Of a stretch of DNA of 64,000 nucleotides, positions 15,978 to 25,004 are shown piece after piece (position 1 is the stretch's first letter; each line of letters opens with the position of its first letter). Source of the stretch: Anaerolineales bacterium. GTDB taxonomy: Bacteria > Chloroflexota > Anaerolineae > Anaerolineales > Villigracilaceae. Under the pieces are notes generated by a model. It saw only the letters and a program-made list of their open reading frames with translations. It searched no databases and was not told where the DNA came from. The DNA is taken from contig JACKAW010000004.1 in assembly GCA_020634885.1 (NCBI GenBank), positions 310,001-374,000 of the forward strand. The letters run 5' to 3'. Both the position numbers and the translations under genes were made by a program.

Positions 15978-17591
15978 ATGAAACTTTTAGGCTTTTCCTG
16001 GCTGCTGGGTCGCTGGCGCGGTATGGATATCCGTTTTCATATTTCCATGCTGCTTAGCCTTCCTGTTGCCTATTGGCTTTTTAAGCCGCAAGATATTTTT
16101 GGCATGGTTGAGGCTGTATTGTGGATGCTGGGGCTGACCACATTTGTCTTTTTGCACGAAGTGGGTCATGCGCTCGCAGCACAACTTGTTGGGGTAAAGG
16201 TGCGCGGTATTACACTTTGGCTGCTGGGCGGGTTGACCAACCTTGAACAGAAGCCGGAAAAACCAACCCACACTTTTTTTATTTACGCGGCGGGTCCGCT
16301 TGTGAATATGCTGCTGGCGTTTGTGTGTGTGGTTTTATTTATAAGTTCGTCCATGCTCTTTTTGCGCTATTCTGAAATTGCAGGCGTTTTTGTATGGGCG
16401 CAGGTTTTCAATCAACTGCTCTTTTCATTTGCAATTTTAAATACTGTATTGGTGGTATTTAACCTTGTGCCTGTATACCCGCTGGACGGCGGTAATCTTT
16501 TGCACTCGGTGGCTGAATTTTTATTTGGCAAGCTGAACGCTGACCGCATCACCATCTTTGTTGGTGTGCCTTTTCTAGGCTTGTTAATTCTATTGGCAGT
16601 TTTTACCCGCGATTTTGTGCTGTTATTCTTTTGTGTTTTGATGGCGCTCTCTATTGCGAGCCTCAACCGCAGCCTTCTTAAAAAAATAAATCTTGGGCTT
16701 GCATATTATTTTAAACGTCCGGCATATTATTATTTAACCGGCGATTATGACCGCGCCGCGCAGCTATACACCGAAGAGATAGAAAAACAACCCGATGCCG
16801 CTGTAAATTATTTGACCCGTGCCGGTTGTTATTTGGCTGCCAGCCAAACTGCGCGCGCCCTTGCTGATGTTGAACGGGTGCTGCGCATGGAACCCAATAA
16901 TTTGTTCGCGCTTGAATTGCGCGGCGAGTTATATTTAATGGAAAAGAATTTAGATGCAGCCCTTGCCATCTTTGAGCAAACGCGCTCCCTTAACCCGGGC
17001 TGGGCGGTCTCGTATTTTGATATCGGCTCGATCTACATGGAACGCGGCGATTTGCAAACTGCGCTGGAAAACTTTAACAAGGCAGTTTCGTTGCAGCCGC
17101 GTATGCCGTTGTTTTATGTGATCCGTTCCATTGCGCATTTCAAGTTGGGCGATCTATCTTCTGCTCATGCCGATCAGGATATGGCAGTGGGGCTTTCTGC
17201 TTCCGACGCCCTTGTGATGGTGGACGTAAATTTAATAGTCTACGAAGGTGAATTGGATTGGGCGAAGGATTACTACAACCGCATCCTGGATAAGAATCCG
17301 CGAAATGCCCTCGCGCTTCAAGGACTAGCCGAAGCCTGCCTCGTCAACCAGGCATTCGACGAAGCCGTTGCCTTGTTCACCCGCGCTCTTGCGTTGAATC
17401 CCAAAGAAGCAAGAATCTTACTCGGGCGCGGAAAGGCTTTTTTTGCCCTGCAAAAAATGGGGGAGGCGAAAGCTGATTTTGAACAGGTTTTGACTGCAAC
17501 TGAAAAACTTCATTTGCACAGGCTGGCAAATGATGCGTTGAAAAAGATTTTAACCGGAGGAATGAATGAAAACAGCTTTATTGGTGATTGA
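15978..17591 (+). CDS. Site-2 (M50) intramembrane protease fused to TPR repeats
   Basis: The first 230 residues of this 537-aa protein form an M50B-type membrane protease: zinc motif HEVGH (60-64) in a helix, and the third metal ligand in the LDGG motif (169-172). Several TPR units follow, from about residue 250 to the end (for example AVNYLTRAGCYLAASQTARALADVERVL). S2P enzymes cleave membrane proteins such as anti-sigma factors; the TPR array probably recruits or senses substrates on the cytoplasmic face. The next gene starts inside its 3' end. Confidence 0.87.
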   Translation: MKLLGFSWLLGRWRGMDIRFHISMLLSLPVAYWLFKPQDIFGMVEAVLWMLGLTTFVFLHEVGHALAAQLVGVKVRGITLWLLGGLTNLEQKPEKPTHTFFIYAAGPLVNMLLAFVCVVLFISSSMLFLRYSEIAGVFVWAQVFNQLLFSFAILNTVLVVFNLVPVYPLDGGNLLHSVAEFLFGKLNADRITIFVGVPFLGLLILLAVFTRDFVLLFFCVLMALSIASLNRSLLKKINLGLAYYFKRPAYYYLTGDYDRAAQLYTEEIEKQPDAAVNYLTRAGCYLAASQTARALADVERVLRMEPNNLFALELRGELYLMEKNLDAALAIFEQTRSLNPGWAVSYFDIGSIYMERGDLQTALENFNKAVSLQPRMPLFYVIRSIAHFKLGDLSSAHADQDMAVGLSASDALVMVDVNLIVYEGELDWAKDYYNRILDKNPRNALALQGLAEACLVNQAFDEAVALFTRALALNPKEARILLGRGKAFFALQKMGEAKADFEQVLTATEKLHLHRLANDALKKILTGGMNENSFIGD

Positions 17592-18135
17592 TATTCAAAA
17601 AGATTATTTCCCCGGCGGGAAGTTCCCGCTGGTGGAACCGCTTGCTGCTGCAAAGAAAGCTTATCAATTATTGCAATGTTTTCGAGAGCATGGCGGGCAC
17701 CATATTCATATTCAGCATATCTCCCTGAAGCCTGATGCGGCGTTTTTTGTGCGAGGCAGCGAAGGTTCTGATATTCACGATGCCGCCGCTCATTTTGAAG
17801 GCGAGCCGATTGTGTACAAGCATTATCCTAACTCGTTCAGGGAAACGAACTTGTTGGAGATGCTCAATGAGTGGGAGGTGGAGCGTGTTGTGGTGACGGG
17901 GATGATGACGCACATGTGTGTGGATGCCACCGTCCGCGCGGCGGCTGATTTTGGTTTTCAGGTTTGGGTGGCGGCGGATGCTTGCGCCACACGCGATCTG
18001 GAATATGATGGCACGCTCGTCCCTGCGGAGCATGTCCACAAGGCGTTTTTGGCGGCGTTCAAATCGTATGGTCAGGTGATGACTTCGGAGCAGGTGATCG
18101 CAAGACTCGCCTCAGAGCAGGCTGAGGCTGGTTAA
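17566..18135 (+). CDS. Isochorismatase-family cysteine hydrolase
   Basis: The 189-aa protein has the three catalytic positions of the family: Asp in LLVIDIQKDYF, Lys in PIVYKHYPNSF, and Cys in GMMTHMCVDATVRAA. It probably hydrolyses an amide or an N-carbamoyl/nicotinamidase-type substrate; specificity is not readable. The ATG lies 26 bases inside the upstream protease gene after GGAGGA, so translation is coupled. It ends in a bidirectional terminator. Confidence 0.88.
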   Translation: MKTALLVIDIQKDYFPGGKFPLVEPLAAAKKAYQLLQCFREHGGHHIHIQHISLKPDAAFFVRGSEGSDIHDAAAHFEGEPIVYKHYPNSFRETNLLEMLNEWEVERVVVTGMMTHMCVDATVRAAADFGFQVWVAADACATRDLEYDGTLVPAEHVHKAFLAAFKSYGQVMTSEQVIARLASEQAEAG

Positions 18136-18165
18136 ACAGAATCAGGCTTCGGTTAAGAAAGAAGC

Positions 18166-18199
18166 GGGCGGCTGTCATTTTTTATGGCAGCCGCCTTTT
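18166..18199. terminator. Bidirectional terminator between convergent genes
   Basis: GGCGGCTG pairs with CAGCCGCC around a T-rich loop. It ends the plus-strand isochorismatase gene and touches the stop of the minus-strand GNAT gene. Confidence 0.75.
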
Positions 18200-19146
18200 C
18201 AATCAAAGATTTTTTCCCACGGTTGAGTTTGGTCAAATTCTTTTCCGAAGACGGAGAAATATAATCCGTTTGCTTCATTTGAATAGCCGCCGACGGTGGC
18301 TATTTTTGCGCCCATCGTTTTTAGCCGTTTTAGCCCTTCGGTGAGGATGGCTTTGCCAAGCCCATGTCTTTGGTGTTTGGGCACGGTGGCGACTGGTTCA
18401 AAGTAGGCTGTACGGGTTACGTCATCGAACCAGATTGTACAGAAGGATGCGATGGAGCCGTCACTAGCGATGGCAATGAGATCGAGGTCGCGGCGGTAGA
18501 GCGGCGCAGATTGGATGTGCTGATACCAGGTGGGGTCGTCGCGGTTCTCTCGTGCGAAGTTGATATCATCATTGTGAAAGCCAAGCCCTGAGGCGTAACA
18601 ACGTTCGAGTAATTCAAGTCCATGCCCAAGCGCGCGGATGGTGTAGCCCGCGGGCATTTCAACTTCCTGGATATCGTTGGCAAGCGGAAAGAAGTGGATG
18701 GTCTCGTTTGTTTCGGGTCGGTCTACTTTTTGATAGCCGCGCTGTTTGAGAATTTCGTGCCGCATGGCTTCTTTTGAATCGGAAAAGACTAGAACGCGCA
18801 TTTTGCCTTCGCGGTTGGGGTGCTTGAAATGCTCTTCGGCGGTGACGATCATCTCTTCTACGAGTTCGGGGGTGCGATATTTTGGGTGGATTTGAAGATA
18901 GGCTTGCCCTTTCCCTTCGGGATTGAGGATGGCGGCGACCTCTCTTGTTTCAGTTTCCCAAAAGAAGATTGATTCTTCCAGTGTCATTTTTTCGAGATCG
19001 GGTTGAATAAACCACCACCAATAGTCCAGGCGGGCAACGTGCCAACTGTATTGATGCAGGTTGTTCAGCAGCATAACCTCGCGCAGGAATTGGCGTATTC
19101 GCCAGTAATCTTCAGTGCTTTTATAGGGACGTTTAATGAGTTTCAT
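18199..19146 (-). CDS. GNAT-family N-acetyltransferase
   Basis: The 315-aa protein is longer than one GNAT fold. The C-terminal half has a clear acetyl-CoA pyrophosphate loop (PKHQRHGLGKAIL) after a typical beta-4 strand and ends with YSNEANGLYFSVFGK. The N-terminal half (about 1-150) resembles a degenerate second GNAT domain, as in tandem acetyltransferases. The substrate is unknown. It sits 2 bases after another GNAT gene and downstream of an MFS exporter, so the three look like one small-molecule modification/export operon. Confidence 0.82.
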   Translation of the reverse strand: MKLIKRPYKSTEDYWRIRQFLREVMLLNNLHQYSWHVARLDYWWWFIQPDLEKMTLEESIFFWETETREVAAILNPEGKGQAYLQIHPKYRTPELVEEMIVTAEEHFKHPNREGKMRVLVFSDSKEAMRHEILKQRGYQKVDRPETNETIHFFPLANDIQEVEMPAGYTIRALGHGLELLERCYASGLGFHNDDINFARENRDDPTWYQHIQSAPLYRRDLDLIAIASDGSIASFCTIWFDDVTRTAYFEPVATVPKHQRHGLGKAILTEGLKRLKTMGAKIATVGGYSNEANGLYFSVFGKEFDQTQPWEKIFD

Positions 19147-19148
19147 CG

Positions 19149-19967
19149 TTACTCCTTGAGTAGCACAATGAACGATTTGTAATCGTGGATTTTTTCGAAG
19201 CCTGCTTTGAGTGCGGTTTTTGCAGACACTTCGTTGCGTTTGAAACAGTGCCAGCCGACTTCGGTGATGCCGTGTGAAAATGCGTGTTCGAGCAATGCAA
19301 GCGTGAGCGCTGTGCCAATTCCGCGTTGACGGTAATCACTTGTGGTTTCGATGCCGATCTCACAGCGACCGTCTGCGTTGTATTCGGAGAGACACCAGCC
19401 TGCGAGTTCGTTGTTGTAAATGGCACATACGCCGAAGCTTTGGGCAAGAAAATCTTCCACGCTGGGGCGCTCGGAAGTCATCTCTTCTTTGAGGGCGTCG
19501 AGATGCACCAGTTCGGGCGTTGCCAGAAGGTCGGCATCTACTGTTTTGAGTTGAAAACCTTCGGGCAGGTGGTCTTGCCATTTGTGTTTCAATTTTTTGC
19601 AGGCGTAGTATTCACGGTTGGCGTGAATGGTTTCTTTGCTCGCAAGAATAGCCCCAACTCTTCTTTCCCATGCAGGCGAATCATAATAAAGCGCAAAGCC
19701 TTCGTGTCCAGCCGCGATCTCACGCGGATAAATTACGTTCGTAAATAATTTTTGAATACCAATATTGAAGCTGTCAATTTCACAGTCACCGGCAAGAATA
19801 TATCTGTGACCCGCCTGTGCAAATAAGGCATTGGGTTGTTCGGTGTTGTTTACAAAGATGGTGGCAGGCGTTTTCTCTGAAAGGATGGAACGTCCTATCA
19901 GGTGAAAGTCCATGCCTTGCAAGAGAGGACGGATCTTTTCGTAGTTGGCGGGCTTTAATGCGGTCAT
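19149..19967 (-). CDS. GNAT acetyltransferase (ZmaR-like family)
   Basis: The 272-aa protein resembles the GNAT_acetyltran family. An N-terminal variable domain is followed by a C-terminal GNAT core with GIETTSDYRQRGIGTALTLALLEHA (acetyl-CoA loop RQRGIG) and GWHCFKRNEVSAKTALKAGFEK. Members related to ZmaR acetylate self-made antibiotics, but most are uncharacterised. Its start overlaps the MFS exporter's stop by 4 bases. Confidence 0.78.
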   Translation of the reverse strand: MTALKPANYEKIRPLLQGMDFHLIGRSILSEKTPATIFVNNTEQPNALFAQAGHRYILAGDCEIDSFNIGIQKLFTNVIYPREIAAGHEGFALYYDSPAWERRVGAILASKETIHANREYYACKKLKHKWQDHLPEGFQLKTVDADLLATPELVHLDALKEEMTSERPSVEDFLAQSFGVCAIYNNELAGWCLSEYNADGRCEIGIETTSDYRQRGIGTALTLALLEHAFSHGITEVGWHCFKRNEVSAKTALKAGFEKIHDYKSFIVLLKE

Positions 19968-21316
19968 GGCTGCACCTCTATTTTTTGCATCTGGTCATGG
20001 TCGGGTAGTTCTGTTTCGAGGTTTCGAATATGCGGGGCGAAGATGAAGGTGAGGATGGCAACTGCCATGTAGGCGATACCTGTGAGGATGTATTGCAGAG
20101 CCATGCCGGAGCCCGGCGTACTGCCAACCAGCCAACTGAAAGTCTGCGAGAGCCATGTATTTGCCTGCATGGCAGGTTCTGTGACGTAATCTGCAAGCGC
20201 CCCAGCCAGAATGGGCGTGATGGGCAGCACAGATAGCGCGATCACACGTCGGGCTGAGAAGACCCGTCCCTGCACATCGGGCGCGACCTTTGCCTGCCAG
20301 ATGGATTGACTGGCGCCATTGGTAAAGATGGGGAAGATACCGCCGATCACCACGGCAACGATCCACACGGGCAGGCTGCGCCCCAAGCCGAACAAGATCA
20401 AAAGGAAGAACCCGGTCAGCGCTTCGCCGAGGAAAATGCTGTTCGTCCGCTTTTTGAAGCCGCCCCATAACCCGACGAGCAATCCCCCGATCACAGCGCC
20501 AATGGCATTTGCTGAGGTAACGAAACCCAGGATTTCACTGCTTTGATTTGTGCGCTCCAAAAGGAACGGAGAAAAGAGCGAGCCAGAAAGCCCGATGATG
20601 AAATTGAGGGTCACAAAAAATAGAAGCAAGCCAAGCAAGCCCCGGCGGGCGAAAATATATTTAAAACCGTACAGTGCTTCTTGAAGCATACCGCCCTTGC
20701 CCGCCTGTCCTTCCACTGTTTTTTCTGGTTGGGGGATGAAAACGATGCTCAATGATAAGACTGCAAGAAAAAATGTTACAACATCAATGGTGAGGATGCC
20801 GGTGAGTTGGATGATGGGCATGAGAATTCCTGCCAGCAGCGGAGCCAGAACCGCGGGAACAGACTCGACCAGCGACATCATCCCATCGGCGCGGCTGTAT
20901 TGCTCCTTGGGGATCATGGTGCTGATGGCTGCCGAGTAGGCGGGCCATTGAAATGTATTCCCCAAGCCGTTTACGAATGCAGCGGCGTAGAGATGCCAAA
21001 TTTCCAACATGCCCAGCAGGTGCAATGTCAAAATTCCGCCGGTTGCCAAAATGGCAGCCAGGTCGCTAATCATCATCATAAGTTTGCGATTGTGCCTGTC
21101 TACCAACACGCCAGCGACTGGCGCAAAGAATACAAATGGAATGGTGAAAGCGGTGCTGATAATTCCCAACGCAGTGGCGCTGCCGGTTTCCTGGTATGCC
21201 CAAATGGTGAGCGCGAACTGCGTCATGCTGGAGGCGAGGACGGAGATCAATTGCCCCGCCCAAACGATGGTGAATCCGGTCATGCCGGAGGCGGCTTTTT
21301 CGTTGTTTGCGTTCAT
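19964..21316 (-). CDS. MFS exporter, macrolide-efflux-like
   Basis: The 450-aa protein shows about 12 hydrophobic segments with the MFS loop motif GVLVDRHNRKLMMM after helix 2 and the half-repeat motif SQSIWQAKVAPDVQGRVFSARR typical of the MefA/enterobactin-exporter-like branch. It probably exports a small hydrophobic compound by proton antiport. It is the first gene of a three-gene unit with two acetyltransferases, which suggests detoxification or resistance. The region 21317-21381 before it holds nothing recognisable. Confidence 0.85.
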   Translation of the reverse strand: MNANNEKAASGMTGFTIVWAGQLISVLASSMTQFALTIWAYQETGSATALGIISTAFTIPFVFFAPVAGVLVDRHNRKLMMMISDLAAILATGGILTLHLLGMLEIWHLYAAAFVNGLGNTFQWPAYSAAISTMIPKEQYSRADGMMSLVESVPAVLAPLLAGILMPIIQLTGILTIDVVTFFLAVLSLSIVFIPQPEKTVEGQAGKGGMLQEALYGFKYIFARRGLLGLLLFFVTLNFIIGLSGSLFSPFLLERTNQSSEILGFVTSANAIGAVIGGLLVGLWGGFKKRTNSIFLGEALTGFFLLILFGLGRSLPVWIVAVVIGGIFPIFTNGASQSIWQAKVAPDVQGRVFSARRVIALSVLPITPILAGALADYVTEPAMQANTWLSQTFSWLVGSTPGSGMALQYILTGIAYMAVAILTFIFAPHIRNLETELPDHDQMQKIEVQP

Positions 21317-21381
21317 GCTTTTATTGTATGTCCTGTGTTATTTTTTGCTGAAGAGTAAAGACATTGCGTAGACCGACGCGT

Positions 21382-21996
21382 TTAGTCTTGGTCTGCAATA
21401 AGCTCGTTCTTTGGCGCCGCTTTCGAAGTTGGTTTAAGTATTTTTAGTGCAATAATAATGCCGCTGGTTGTAGATTGCAGGAGTGTGGAAACGATGATGG
21501 TTAGATCGTGTTGAAGCAGCCCATAAAAAAACCAAACCAAACCGGCAGATAAGGTCAGAATCCATGTGCCCATTGATAAGCCCGATAGATTTTCTTCCCT
21601 GTACGCAACCCGTATCTGAGGCACGTTTGATATTAAAGCGCTAATAGAGAGCAGTAATCCCAAGCCGATCTTTCCAAAGAAAATAGTTGCCAGGGTTAGG
21701 GCAACAAGCCATATGGGGGCAATTCTAAATTCTCTAGCGCTCCTGCCAAGACGCAAGGCGACAATAGTGATGACGAAAAATAAACTTGCCATGAACCCGG
21801 AGGCAAGCGCCACAAAAGGTTGGTGCGTTATCAGTCCGTATGTCATCCAGCCCAGGCTGACGACACAGGTCGTACCAGAGGTATCCACTGACACACCGTA
21901 AGATTTGCGGGCACGAATTAGCCGCGCCAGTTGCGGCGCGGCGCGAATAAGATCAAGTAGGGTTCCGAAGATGCCAAGTGCGGAGGGAATATCCAT
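21382..21996 (-). CDS. PQ-loop/SWEET-like membrane protein
   Basis: I start at ATG 21996 (AAGGA at good spacing), giving 204 aa. There are about seven hydrophobic helices with two PQ-loop motifs, RAAPQLARLIRAR and SNVPQIRVAYREENLSGLS, in the first and second halves. PQ-loop proteins include SWEET/SemiSWEET sugar transporters and lysosomal cystinosin-type carriers. A double-length bacterial form like this one is less usual. The substrate is unknown. Confidence 0.75.
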   Translation of the reverse strand: MDIPSALGIFGTLLDLIRAAPQLARLIRARKSYGVSVDTSGTTCVVSLGWMTYGLITHQPFVALASGFMASLFFVITIVALRLGRSAREFRIAPIWLVALTLATIFFGKIGLGLLLSISALISNVPQIRVAYREENLSGLSMGTWILTLSAGLVWFFYGLLQHDLTIIVSTLLQSTTSGIIIALKILKPTSKAAPKNELIADQD

Positions 21997-22077
21997 GTTT
22001 ATCCTTGCTGAAAATATTGATTTTAAGATTATAAGATATTCTCTTTTTTTAGGATTGGTGTCTTTTGCATAAAGAAC

Positions 22078-22131
22078 GCCGAACGCACAAAGAGGCAAAA
22101 ATATCCCTGTGCATTCGGCATTTATTTTTTT
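22078..22131. terminator. Hairpin with T-run between degV and the PQ-loop gene
   Basis: GCCGAACGCACA pairs with TGTGCATTCGGC (one mismatch) across an 18-base loop. A plus-side T-run TTTATTTTTTT follows. It lies just past the degV stop, and the minus strand has a weaker T-run. Confidence 0.5.
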
Positions 22132-22170
22132 GATGAACCCCATTTTTTATACGGGCAGCTGCTTTATGTT

Positions 22171-23031
22171 CTAAACAAGGTCGCTCAGTAATTCCATGGG
22201 TACGACCGCCGCACCCACAATACCCGGGCCTGTGTGGACGCCCAATACCGGTGAAATACGCTGTACTTCAATTTTTGCGATGTTTAGCTTCTGCTTGAAC
22301 TCTTCGGTGAGGATATCTGCTTTTTCGGCGAAACGTCCATGCAGTACGGTGACCCAAAGCGGGGCGTTGCCGTATTTTTCCGCCACATGATCTGCGATCA
22401 ATGCGATGGATTTGCCGATGGAGCGGCCTTTGGCAACTGTGCTGTACTTGCCATCCGAATCCACGCGGATGACGGGCTTAAGATTGAGCAGCGCGCCTGC
22501 CATGGCTTGCACACGTCCAATGCGCCCGCCGCGCGCAAGATACTCCAGGGTATCAAGGGTGTAGATCACTTCAGTCTTCTCGCGGATTTTTGTCAAGCGT
22601 TCGTGGATTTTATCCATAGCCCAGCCTGCTTTATCTGCCAGAGCCGCCGCCATCACTTGAAAACGCTCTCCACCAGACAATGTAAGCGTATCCCAAAAGT
22701 GGACATTTGCCTCCTCTTTGACCTGTTCGCCGCCATCACGAGCGGAGTTGATGGTGCCGCTCAAGCCGGAAGAAATATGCACAGAGAGAATATTTTTCTC
22801 CGCTTGCGCCAGTTTTCGGTACAACTCTGCAAAAATACCGCTCGAAGGCTGTGCCGTGGTCGGAATTTTTGGGCGCATTGCTTCCAATCGGTTGTAGAAC
22901 TCATCGGCTGAAATATCGGCTGAATTTACTTCGCCTTCGGGGAATTGAATGAACAATGGGGCTTGAATGATCCCCAAGTCTCTCAATTCTTCATTAGACA
23001 TATCTGCGGCACAATCGGTTACGATTTTCAT
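22171..23031 (-). CDS. DegV-family fatty-acid-binding protein
   Basis: The 286-aa protein has the DegV pattern: N-terminal IVTDCAADMSNEE, the lipid-contact motif SVHISSGLSGTINSA, and YLARGGRIGRVQAMAG. DegV/FakB proteins bind a fatty acid; FakB presents it to the kinase FakA. No fakA gene is nearby. The ribosome site AGAGG is 7 bases before ATG 23031. It lies downstream of a TetR gene in the opposite order of transcription flow (both minus strand), so they may share a transcript. Confidence 0.9.
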   Translation of the reverse strand: MKIVTDCAADMSNEELRDLGIIQAPLFIQFPEGEVNSADISADEFYNRLEAMRPKIPTTAQPSSGIFAELYRKLAQAEKNILSVHISSGLSGTINSARDGGEQVKEEANVHFWDTLTLSGGERFQVMAAALADKAGWAMDKIHERLTKIREKTEVIYTLDTLEYLARGGRIGRVQAMAGALLNLKPVIRVDSDGKYSTVAKGRSIGKSIALIADHVAEKYGNAPLWVTVLHGRFAEKADILTEEFKQKLNIAKIEVQRISPVLGVHTGPGIVGAAVVPMELLSDLV

Positions 23032-23073
23032 GGTTACCTCTTTTGGTTTTATTATTGACGGGGGAGACCCCTT

Positions 23074-23658
23074 TTATCTTTTCAACATACTATTGACCAG
23101 CATGTTTGTGCTGTCTCTTGCAACTTTTTCCCACTTTGCGCCTTTGGGATCAAGCAGGCTTTGCAGTAACATTCCCATGGCTGTAGACATGATCATGCGC
23201 GATGTTAATTCAGGGTCAACTTCAACGAACGACCCTTCATCCACACCTTTTTTGATGAGGTCGGTGAAATATTTGTGATAGCGGCGGTAGGGTTTTACGC
23301 TTGCCTGCCAGATTTTTTCATCTCGGCTGGCTTGCAGCCAAAACTCAAGGAACATGGGCAAGCCTTCATTGGCAGAAGCGAAAATATAGGGGAACGCTTC
23401 GGTGATCTGCATGAAGGTTTCAGGGACGGTTTTATCTTTTGAGGCTTCGATGGCATTGTCGATCGTTTGAAGCCATCCATCCAATAGGGCGAGAAACAGG
23501 TCTTGCTTGCTCTTAAAGTGATGATAAAACGCGCCTTTACTAATGCCCGCATCGGCGCAGATATCATCCACGCTGGCGGCGTTAAAGCCATGCATGGAGA
23601 ATAATTTGATGGCAGAGGCAAGTATCTTTGAGCGTGTTTCTTCACTGCGTTGTTGCAT
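23074..23658 (-). CDS. TetR/AcrR-family repressor
   Basis: The 194-aa protein has an N-terminal helix-turn-helix (SVDDICADAGISKGAFYHHFKSKQDLF, residues 30-55), canonical for TetR, and an all-helical ligand domain. A perfect operator-like palindrome lies 32 bases before the start, so it is probably autoregulated. degV is 42 bases downstream on the same strand and may be its target, fitting the fatty-acid-responsive TetR theme. This is inference. Confidence 0.9.
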   Translation of the reverse strand: MQQRSEETRSKILASAIKLFSMHGFNAASVDDICADAGISKGAFYHHFKSKQDLFLALLDGWLQTIDNAIEASKDKTVPETFMQITEAFPYIFASANEGLPMFLEFWLQASRDEKIWQASVKPYRRYHKYFTDLIKKGVDEGSFVEVDPELTSRMIMSTAMGMLLQSLLDPKGAKWEKVARDSTNMLVNSMLKR

Positions 23659-23689
23659 GGTTTCCTCCAGCCGGCAATGGGAATAAATA

Positions 23690-23707
23690 AAACCGACCAG
23701 TCGGTTT
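23690..23707. promoter_or_regulatory. TetR operator (perfect inverted repeat)
   Basis: AAACCGAC-CA-GTCGGTTT is a perfect 8+2+8 palindrome placed in the promoter region of the TetR gene. The core GACCAGTC is shared with the other TetR site at 52621. Confidence 0.7.
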
Positions 23708-23755
23708 GTTTTTACCTCTGTAACTTTGCACTGTCAAGATTGGGGTGGTAATAAA

Positions 23756-23782
23756 ATAGGTCACGTTTTAAACGTGACCTAT
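23756..23782 (-). terminator. 12-bp palindromic terminator after arsM
   Basis: ATAGGTCACGTT pairs with AACGTGACCTAT around TTA. On the minus strand it is followed by TTTTATT, 31 bases past the arsM stop. Its ends (ATAGG...CCTAT) resemble the window's REP-like palindromes. Confidence 0.65.
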
Positions 23783-23813
23783 GTACAACAAGTCTTGCCT
23801 GAGGTTTTCGTTC

Positions 23814-24608
23814 TTACATTGGTTTGTATGCGGTGATCTTTGCGCTATAAACCGCTTTGTACACTTCTTCGCGCGGGTACTGATTTACATCCAGAGCCAT
23901 TTCTGCGAGAGCGGCGTCAACAGTTTCCTTGTCAAAGAATACGGGGTTGACAGAAATATTTGTGAAGCCCACTTCTTCCATCATGGTGATGTATTCCTTT
24001 GCGTTTACTGCACCAGCAACACAGCCAGCCCAGGCGCTCAGGCTCTGTCTTACTGGTTCAGGCAGGGGACCATCTGTGACGATATCTGAAACTGCCAGTT
24101 TTCCGCCGGGGGCAAGCACACGGAATGCCTCCTTGAACACTTTCACTTTGTCAGGTGAAAGGTTGATGACGCAATTTGAGATGATGACATTTACCGTGCC
24201 GCTTTCAACGGGGAGATCTTCAAGATAACCCTGCCGAAATTCGACGTTGCTTGCGTTGACTCGTTTTGCATTTGCTTGAGCGCGTTCGATCATTTCTGGA
24301 GTCATATCCACGCCGATCACGCGCCCTTCGGGACCGACCTTTTGGGCTGCCAGTAGACAGTCTAACCCTGCGCCGGAGCCAAGATCGAGGACGGTTTCGC
24401 CGGGTTGTAACGCCGCGAGAGTAATGGGGTCGCCGCAGCCATAGCTGGTGCTGGATACATCAGTTGGAAGAGTGGCAAGCAACTCTACAGGGTAGAGTTT
24501 GCTTTCGGTGGAGCAGCAGTCTGAAGGTCCGCAACAAGAGGCGCTGCTTTTGATCCGTTCTGCGTAATGTTCGCGCACGGTTTCATGGATCGAAGTAGTT
24601 GAAGTCAT
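23814..24608 (-). CDS. arsM: Arsenite S-adenosylmethionine methyltransferase
   Basis: The 264-aa protein has the SAM motif VLDLGSGAGLDCLLAA and the three arsenic-ligand cysteines of ArsM: YGCGDP, SNCVINLSPDK and WAGCVAGA. An extra Cys-rich N-terminus (SSASCCGPSDCCSTES) is common in bacterial ArsM. It methylates As(III) to mono- to trimethyl forms. It follows arsR, with AAGGAG before the start and an operator-like site in between, so it is controlled by arsenite. Confidence 0.93.
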   Translation of the reverse strand: MTSTTSIHETVREHYAERIKSSASCCGPSDCCSTESKLYPVELLATLPTDVSSTSYGCGDPITLAALQPGETVLDLGSGAGLDCLLAAQKVGPEGRVIGVDMTPEMIERAQANAKRVNASNVEFRQGYLEDLPVESGTVNVIISNCVINLSPDKVKVFKEAFRVLAPGGKLAVSDIVTDGPLPEPVRQSLSAWAGCVAGAVNAKEYITMMEEVGFTNISVNPVFFDKETVDAALAEMALDVNQYPREEVYKAVYSAKITAYKPM

Positions 24609-24621
24609 TAAGTTCTCCTTG

Positions 24622-24638
24622 TATAGAAGTTTGTCTAT
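24622..24638. promoter_or_regulatory. Second ArsR-like operator before arsM
   Basis: TATAGAAGTTTGTCTAT differs by one base from the operator core in front of arsR (ATAGACGTTTGTCTAT). It lies 14 bases before the arsM start, overlapping the expected leader. Confidence 0.6.
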
Positions 24639-24686
24639 GTAATTTGGTAAAAATAACGGGACTCCGCCTAGGATGGAATCCCGCGA

Positions 24687-24998
24687 TTAACTTTGCAGGG
24701 TTTCTTTTACAGTGAGGGTGGTTTCGCTTTCGGGTGCAAACTTGAGCATAATCTGTCCGCAACAGACGGCGATGTGATTTTGATTGAGGGTGTAAAAAGT
24801 TTGTTTGCCTTCTTCGCGGATGTTCACCAGACCAGCATCGCGCAAAATAGCGAGATGGTGTGAGATGGTGGGCTGGGAATAACCGATCTTTGCGACAATG
24901 TCGCTCACTGAAAGTTCGCAGCAACAGCAGGCGCTCATAATGCGCTGACGGGTTTCATCGGCAATGGCTTTGGCAAAGAGAACGGGGTCGAATTTCAT
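24687..24998 (-). CDS. arsR: ArsR/SmtB-family arsenic-responsive repressor
   Basis: The 103-aa protein has the winged-helix DNA-binding helix IGYSQPTISHHLAILRDAGLVN (about residues 39-60) and a run of cysteines (SACCCCELSVSDI, about 23-35) at the place where ArsR proteins bind As(III) through a CxC pair. A further CC pair lies at HIAVCCG. It represses itself and arsM and is released by arsenite. The ATG is only 6 bases after the -10 box, so its mRNA is probably leaderless. Confidence 0.92.
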   Translation of the reverse strand: MKFDPVLFAKAIADETRQRIMSACCCCELSVSDIVAKIGYSQPTISHHLAILRDAGLVNIREEGKQTFYTLNQNHIAVCCGQIMLKFAPESETTLTVKETLQS

Positions 24999-25004
24999 AC
25001 TCTT

